This document shows, one piece after another, positions 6,469 through 10,089 of a DNA stretch of 10,089 bases. Position 1 is the first letter of the stretch; each line of letters opens with the position of its first letter. Origin of the DNA: an uncultured Hungatella sp. (GTDB lineage: Bacteria > Bacillota > Clostridia > Lachnospirales > Lachnospiraceae); NCBI GenBank assembly GCA_910586845.1, contig CAJUJV010000102.1, forward strand, positions 1-10,089, read 5' to 3'. Under the pieces are notes generated by a model. The model did no database searches. It was not told the origin of the DNA and saw only the letters and a list, made by a program, of their open reading frames with translations. The position numbers and the translations under genes were made by a program.

Positions 6469-7915
6469 TAAGCGAACAGAAAAATAATCAGAAGAGCTGA
6501 GAGCCTTTTGCTACAGCTGCGACAATACCTCCACCTTGCATTGATGATCTTTGCTCTTTTTATCGCAATTAGTTCCAAGATAATCCCGTCATCGTCCTTT
6601 CGGTCAGGATAGAAGATAAAGTCCATATAGCCTTCGCCTGCTTTGTCTTCTCTTTCTATCCGATATTTATCCCGGGCAGACAGATAGACCAGATTGACCA
6701 CTGCTGACAGTTCAATCTCGCTATTATAAGAAAAAACAGGAGATTCAGTGTCATGAACAAATTTAAGGATTTCAGCCATCTTTTTGGTATCGCCTGGCAG
6801 GGTAGCTTTCAGTATCTTTGAGGATTCCCTGGCAAGTCGATAGACATATCCTAAACTTTCGCCGCGCAGGAATAACTCATTATATTTTTCCATTAACTCC
6901 CGGTTGGGAATAAATACTTCTCCATCTTCATATGTCAGAAGCCCATAGACGACCATAGCGGAATAAATCTCATCTTTGGTAGTCAGTTCTTTGGCCGTCG
7001 CGGCGTATTCTCGTGCTTTTGCCTCAATACGCTCACCAGACACCATCAAAACAAGGAATTGATTGTCAGCCAGAGCGCATATGATTGATCTGGGGTTATA
7101 CAGCCATTCCCCGGAAGCGGTGTGATAGCCGTCATACCAAAGACGCAGATCCTCTCTTGTGACTTTCTGGCATCTGGTGGTTGCCTGATAAATGTGAAAA
7201 AGCTCATCTACTTCTGTTTATGAAAAACCAAAATACCCGCTGAACTTTTCCTGTGTGGCCATATTATATTCCGAAAACATATTTAGCTCTGAACCACCGG
7301 AATACTTCGCTATAGGAAGGATCCCGGTCATATAAGCTAACTCTACATATACCTGATTTTTCAATAGGTTCTTCAGGAAGAGAAGGTATTGTTCTTTCTG
7401 GGAGATAAATGGCATGTGGAATACCGCATCCCATTCATCCATGACAAAGACAAATCTTTGATTGGTCCTCTGAAAAATCTCATCCATCATGTCCCACAAA
7501 GGCTGTCTGCTGTCAAGAGCGAGACTGGAAAATTCATGAAGAAGATCATTTTTTAGTCCTTCTGTGATTCGACTGATATAAGAATCATAGGAAGCGTGTC
7601 TTTCAGGAAGGCGGCTAAAATCAATGAAAATCAGATCATGTTTATTTATATGAGACTGATAATGTGTAGATCCGGCGATATTCAGCTTATCAAACACCTG
7701 TTTTCCATCAGAAGCCTTTCCCAAAAAGGCCCCATGTTGGCCATAACAGTCTTTCCGAAACACCGCGGTCTGGTGATGCAGATATATCTTCGGTTATCCG
7801 TTTTGACCGTCTCCAGAATCTCATCAAGAAGCCATGTCTTGTCTGCAAAAAATCTGGCTGACACAATGGAGCGATAATTTTCTAATGGAGATGTTGTATT
7901 TAAAAAGATTGCCAT
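6465..7915 (-). pseudogene. Decayed AAA-ATPase-like / PDDEXK_9 nuclease-family gene
   Basis: A broken member of the predicted AAA-ATPase plus PD-(D/E)XK family. It starts well: AAGGAGG (7925-7931) lies 9 bases before the ATG at 7915, and the first 60 residues include the Walker A-like RPRCFGKT (RPRRFGKT in the neighbour). About 7728-7735, after KTVMANM, one base appears lost in a G run; the homology goes on in another frame with GAFLGKASDGKQVFDKL, FIDFSRLPE and the Walker B-like FVFVMDEWDAVFH. A TAA at 7218-7220 falls inside the conserved GYFGFS-x-TEVDELF stretch. The same frame continues beyond it with LRLWYDGYHT and YNPRS. Near 7050-7070 about 30 family residues seem deleted, joining the YNPRS region to MVSGERI. 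The nuclease part runs to YMDFIFYPDRKDDDGIILEL, where the expected ELK has become ELI and the rest is unrelated until the TGA at 6465-6467. No functional product is likely. It is 45 bases after the intact paralog. Confidence 0.87.
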
Positions 7916-7924
7916 TGGCTGCTG

Positions 7925-7931
7925 CCTCCTT
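7925..7931 (-). promoter_or_regulatory. Surviving ribosome binding site of the decayed ATPase gene
   Basis: AAGGAGG, 9 bases before the ATG at 7915, in the 45-base gap after the intact paralog. It shows that the broken reading frame once had a proper start here and was probably translated from the same message as the upstream gene. Confidence 0.65.
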
Positions 7932-7960
7932 CAGATTTGTGGTCTGTCGCGCATATGGGT

Positions 7961-9649
7961 TTATATTCCAATCAATACCTTCTTTCCGCTGAACGCGAAC
8001 CCGTATTTACGAATTCTATCCACAGGTATTCCTTTTTCTACAAGTAAAGTCTCATATTTTTGCTTCTCAATCTGATTCAGGGCTGCCTTCACTGTATCGG
8101 TTAACTCCCTCTCCTCGCTTTTGTCCTGTACTTTAAACTCCAGGATAATCCCATCGTCTCCCGGATTCCTTGGTTCCAGCATCACGTCATACCGACCGAA
8201 TCCGCTTTCCCTGTTTGATGTCAGTACATACCGGTCAGCCAGATCCACCATCAATCCAAGAACAAAACCATGGTAAAAGCGTTCCGGCTCTTCCTCTGAG
8301 GGATTCTTTCCTGTGTCGAAGTAACTGAATGTGTTCATGGCCACACGGTTCATATAAACATTCATAGCCTTGACATCCCCCAAAAGAAGCGCTTTGATAA
8401 AGTCATTATAGCTTCCACCGCTTTCCGCGAACCAGTCCTGGATGAGTCCCTCGAACATCAAGCTTACCTCCCTGTTAGTCAGAGATAAGGTGTAACGCCA
8501 TCTGTCCGTGTTTTTCTTAAGTTCCTTCTTCACCACCTTCAGGTATCCGCTGGCCAAGAGGAGACTCCAGACCGCATCCCTCTTTTGGGTTAATTGGCCA
8601 TAGACAATCTGTTCGTCCACTATCTCTGTTTCCAGACAATTCCCCCGCATAAGGTCCTCAAAAGCCTGCTTTACCCAGGCGCTCCCTTCCTGGATCAGCC
8701 TCCCCGCCAGGCTGTTGGAACTGGAATTGGCCCAATAGGGAGCGAACTGCCTTTTGTCCAGATAGTTTGAGATGGACCAGGGATTATAAATATCTGTCTT
8801 CCTTCCAAAGGTAAAGCCATCGTACCACCGTTTCACTTCTCCTTTCCTGTCAGACAGACCGTACTCATCCAGGGCGGCGAAAACCTCTTCTTCCGTGAAC
8901 CCAAAACAATCCTCGTATTTTTCCGAGGTTGTGGTAACCACCTCAAGATTATTCAGGTCTGAGAAGATGGATTCCTTGCTCACCCTGGTGATCCCGGTCA
9001 TGATGGCCCGTTCCAGATAAGGGTTCGTCTTGAAGGTGGAGTTGAAGAAGCTTCTGGTAAAAGCGACCAGTTCCTGCCAATACCCGTTGACATAGGCCTC
9101 CTGCATTGGAGTGTCGTACTCATCCAGCAAAATGATCACCTTTTTCCCATAATAACGAGAGAGGTAATTGGATAATGCTCTTATAGAATCAGATGCCTTA
9201 TAGTCCTCCATCTCGTCGGAAATATTCTGAAAATCCTTTTTCTCATTCTCGCTCAGATTATCCTTTTCTAAAAGAAATCTATATTGACTATATACATTTT
9301 TTATAATACTGCATATTTTCTTTCTCACCTGCGAGAAAGAGGTTTCTTTTACATCGGCAAAGCTGATAAAAATAACCGGATAGGTTCCCCGCAGTTTCCT
9401 AAAGTTTTCCTGATCCCAGATCTTAAGCCCCTCAAACAAGTTTTCCTGATCCTTATACTCAACGGAAAAGAATGTCTCGGTCATGCTCATATTCAGAGTC
9501 TTTCCAAATCTTCGGGGGCGGGTAATAAGGGTCACGTCATCTCCACTTTCCCACCACTCTTTAATGAAACAGGTCTTGTCAATATAAAAATATTTATTTC
9601 GCCGTATAGTTTCAAAATCCTGATGACCGATCCCGACTATTTTTTTCAT
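7961..9649 (-). CDS. AAA-ATPase-like protein with C-terminal PD-(D/E)XK (PDDEXK_9) domain, intact (562 aa)
   Basis: The N-terminal half is the predicted AAA-ATPase family. It begins with IGHQDFETIRRNKYFYIDKT, has the Walker A-like RPRRFGKT at 44-51 and Walker B VIILLDEYD at 171-179, and MTGITRVSKESIFSDLNNL, then EDCFGFTEEEV and WYDGFTFG further on. The C-terminal part has a complete PD-(D/E)XK signature: D488 in GRYDVML, E504 and K506 in ILEFK, and Gln526 in NQIEKQKY. The family is very common in gut Firmicutes and Bacteroidetes, often in many copies per genome; its role is not established, with nucleic-acid processing, defence or mobile-element activity all proposed in general terms. The length is normal. 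The ATG at 9649 is preceded by AGGGGAAG (9657-9664) with a 7-base gap. A decayed relative follows 45 bases downstream. Confidence 0.9.
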   Translation of the reverse strand: MKKIVGIGHQDFETIRRNKYFYIDKTCFIKEWWESGDDVTLITRPRRFGKTLNMSMTETFFSVEYKDQENLFEGLKIWDQENFRKLRGTYPVIFISFADVKETSFSQVRKKICSIIKNVYSQYRFLLEKDNLSENEKKDFQNISDEMEDYKASDSIRALSNYLSRYYGKKVIILLDEYDTPMQEAYVNGYWQELVAFTRSFFNSTFKTNPYLERAIMTGITRVSKESIFSDLNNLEVVTTTSEKYEDCFGFTEEEVFAALDEYGLSDRKGEVKRWYDGFTFGRKTDIYNPWSISNYLDKRQFAPYWANSSSNSLAGRLIQEGSAWVKQAFEDLMRGNCLETEIVDEQIVYGQLTQKRDAVWSLLLASGYLKVVKKELKKNTDRWRYTLSLTNREVSLMFEGLIQDWFAESGGSYNDFIKALLLGDVKAMNVYMNRVAMNTFSYFDTGKNPSEEEPERFYHGFVLGLMVDLADRYVLTSNRESGFGRYDVMLEPRNPGDDGIILEFKVQDKSEERELTDTVKAALNQIEKQKYETLLVEKGIPVDRIRKYGFAFSGKKVLIGI

Positions 9650-9700
9650 AGACTCACTTCCCCTGCCTGATTATTTTAAACAGTCTGATATTTTAGCTGT

Positions 9701-9729
9701 ATTATACCTTGTTCGGGTATCCGCTTCTA
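9701..9729 (-). promoter_or_regulatory. Possible promoter of the intact ATPase gene
   Basis: On the - strand a perfect TATAAT lies at 9706-9701, about 52 bases before the ATG at 9649. Seventeen bases upstream is TAGAAG (9729-9724), a poor -35 box with three of six consensus bases. A strong -10 without a good -35 suggests a weak or activator-dependent promoter, or that the match is chance in AT-rich DNA. Confidence 0.4.
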
Positions 9730-10051
9730 TCTTAACATATTTGGGATTCTTTTTAAAGAAATTATTTTTATTGGCCATAATTTATATCTTTGAGACATTT
9801 TTATCGATATTCATGTTAAATATTCTTACAATATATAAGGAGTCCATGAGATCTCAGATCAATGTTTTTGTATGCAAATACTCTATTATCTATCGAAACA
9901 TATGATGAATAATGAAATAATTGCTTTTATAATAACACAGTTTTTCTCATCAAATAGTCCGTTTTTTGATTCGTTCGTGTAAAATCAACATGATTATTTT
10001 GAGTATATATTTCAAAATATATATCTTATAATCTAATAAAAGTTTCCCAAT
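9730..10051. other. AT-rich intergenic stretch without a recognised gene
   Basis: About 320 bases rich in A and T. The only short frames (for example 26 codons at 9902-9982, + strand) lack ribosome binding sites. There is a 9-base A/T palindrome, TATATATTT at 10004-10012 and AAATATATA at 10015-10023, and one copy of ATAGTCCG at 9954-9961 that recurs inverted at 10056-10063. I see no RNA gene or mobile-element end that I can support. Confidence 0.6.
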
Positions 10052-10087
10052 TTGTCGGACTATAGAAAACCGCCTATAATCCGGCAA
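10052..10087 (+). promoter_or_regulatory. Imperfect 14-base dyad coinciding with a possible rightward promoter
   Basis: TTGTCGGACTATAG (10052-10065) and CTATAATCCGGCAA (10074-10087) are inverted copies with two mismatches (one a wobble on each strand) around an 8-base loop. Within them, TTGTCG (10052-10057) and a perfect TATAAT (10075-10080) are 17 bases apart, which fits a promoter pointing out of the window. A dyad spanning both boxes would suit a repressor operator. As RNA it could instead be a terminator hairpin of a gene beyond the edge, but no T run follows on the - strand. Confidence 0.4.
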
Positions 10088-10089
10088 TT

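Noticed and set aside
6465..7049. A separate 194-aa nuclease-domain protein
   Set aside because: It is in the same frame as the piece ending at 7218 and continues that homology past the stop. Its C-terminal tail is unrelated to the family and the ExK lysine is lost.
7218..7763. A separate 181-aa protein starting at the ATG at 7763
   Set aside because: The frame is the middle of a larger broken gene. Its first residues are out-of-frame reading of the Walker A region, and there is no ribosome binding site.
9842..9907. Small + strand peptide after AAGGAGTCCATG
   Set aside because: The gap between GGAG and the ATG is only three bases, the peptide has 19 residues, and no promoter is convincing.

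Overview
The window looks like a chromosomal accessory stretch from a low-to-mid GC Gram-positive anaerobe, most likely a gut Clostridia/Lachnospiraceae species. The reasons are strong AGGAGG-type ribosome binding sites, sigma-A type promoters, AT-rich intergenic DNA, and protein families (GT2-TPR glycosyltransferases, AAA-ATPase-like/PDDEXK_9 proteins, AlbA_2 regulators) that are common as multi-copy paralogs in that group. The genus is an inference from protein style; no marker gene is present.

Left half (1-4911): three paralogous family 2 glycosyltransferases with TPR tails. The first, on the + strand, enters from the left edge and only its C-terminal 300 residues are seen. Two more are on the - strand in tandem (4911 down to 989, 29 bases apart) and converge on the first, with a hairpin terminator between. 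The 446-residue upstream gene has only the GT2 and TPR parts. The 850-residue downstream gene has the same parts plus a second, CgeB-like glycosyltransferase domain. A good promoter lies about 100 bases upstream of the tandem pair. A joint role in sugar decoration of a surface structure (flagellin, S-layer or polysaccharide) is plausible, but no acceptor or sugar-nucleotide gene is visible.

Middle (5096-6470): an AlbA_2/HATPase_c_4-like/winged-helix regulator, with its own consensus promoter overlapped by three copies of an 11-base direct repeat. This looks like an autoregulatory operator.

Right half (6465-9649): two consecutive members of the AAA-ATPase-like plus PD-(D/E)XK nuclease (PDDEXK_9) family, both on the - strand. 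The upstream one (562 aa) is intact. The downstream one is a pseudogene with a frameshift, an in-frame stop, an apparent internal deletion and a replaced 3' end.

Right edge (9650-10089): an AT-rich stretch without a convincing gene. It carries a -10 element for the intact ATPase and, at the extreme edge, a 14-base dyad that coincides with a possible rightward promoter. No tRNA, rRNA, CRISPR array, insertion sequence or phage gene was recognised. I saw no clearly new system; the best leads are the two-enzyme glycosyltransferase fusion in its paralog cluster and the repeat-covered promoter of the AlbA_2 gene.
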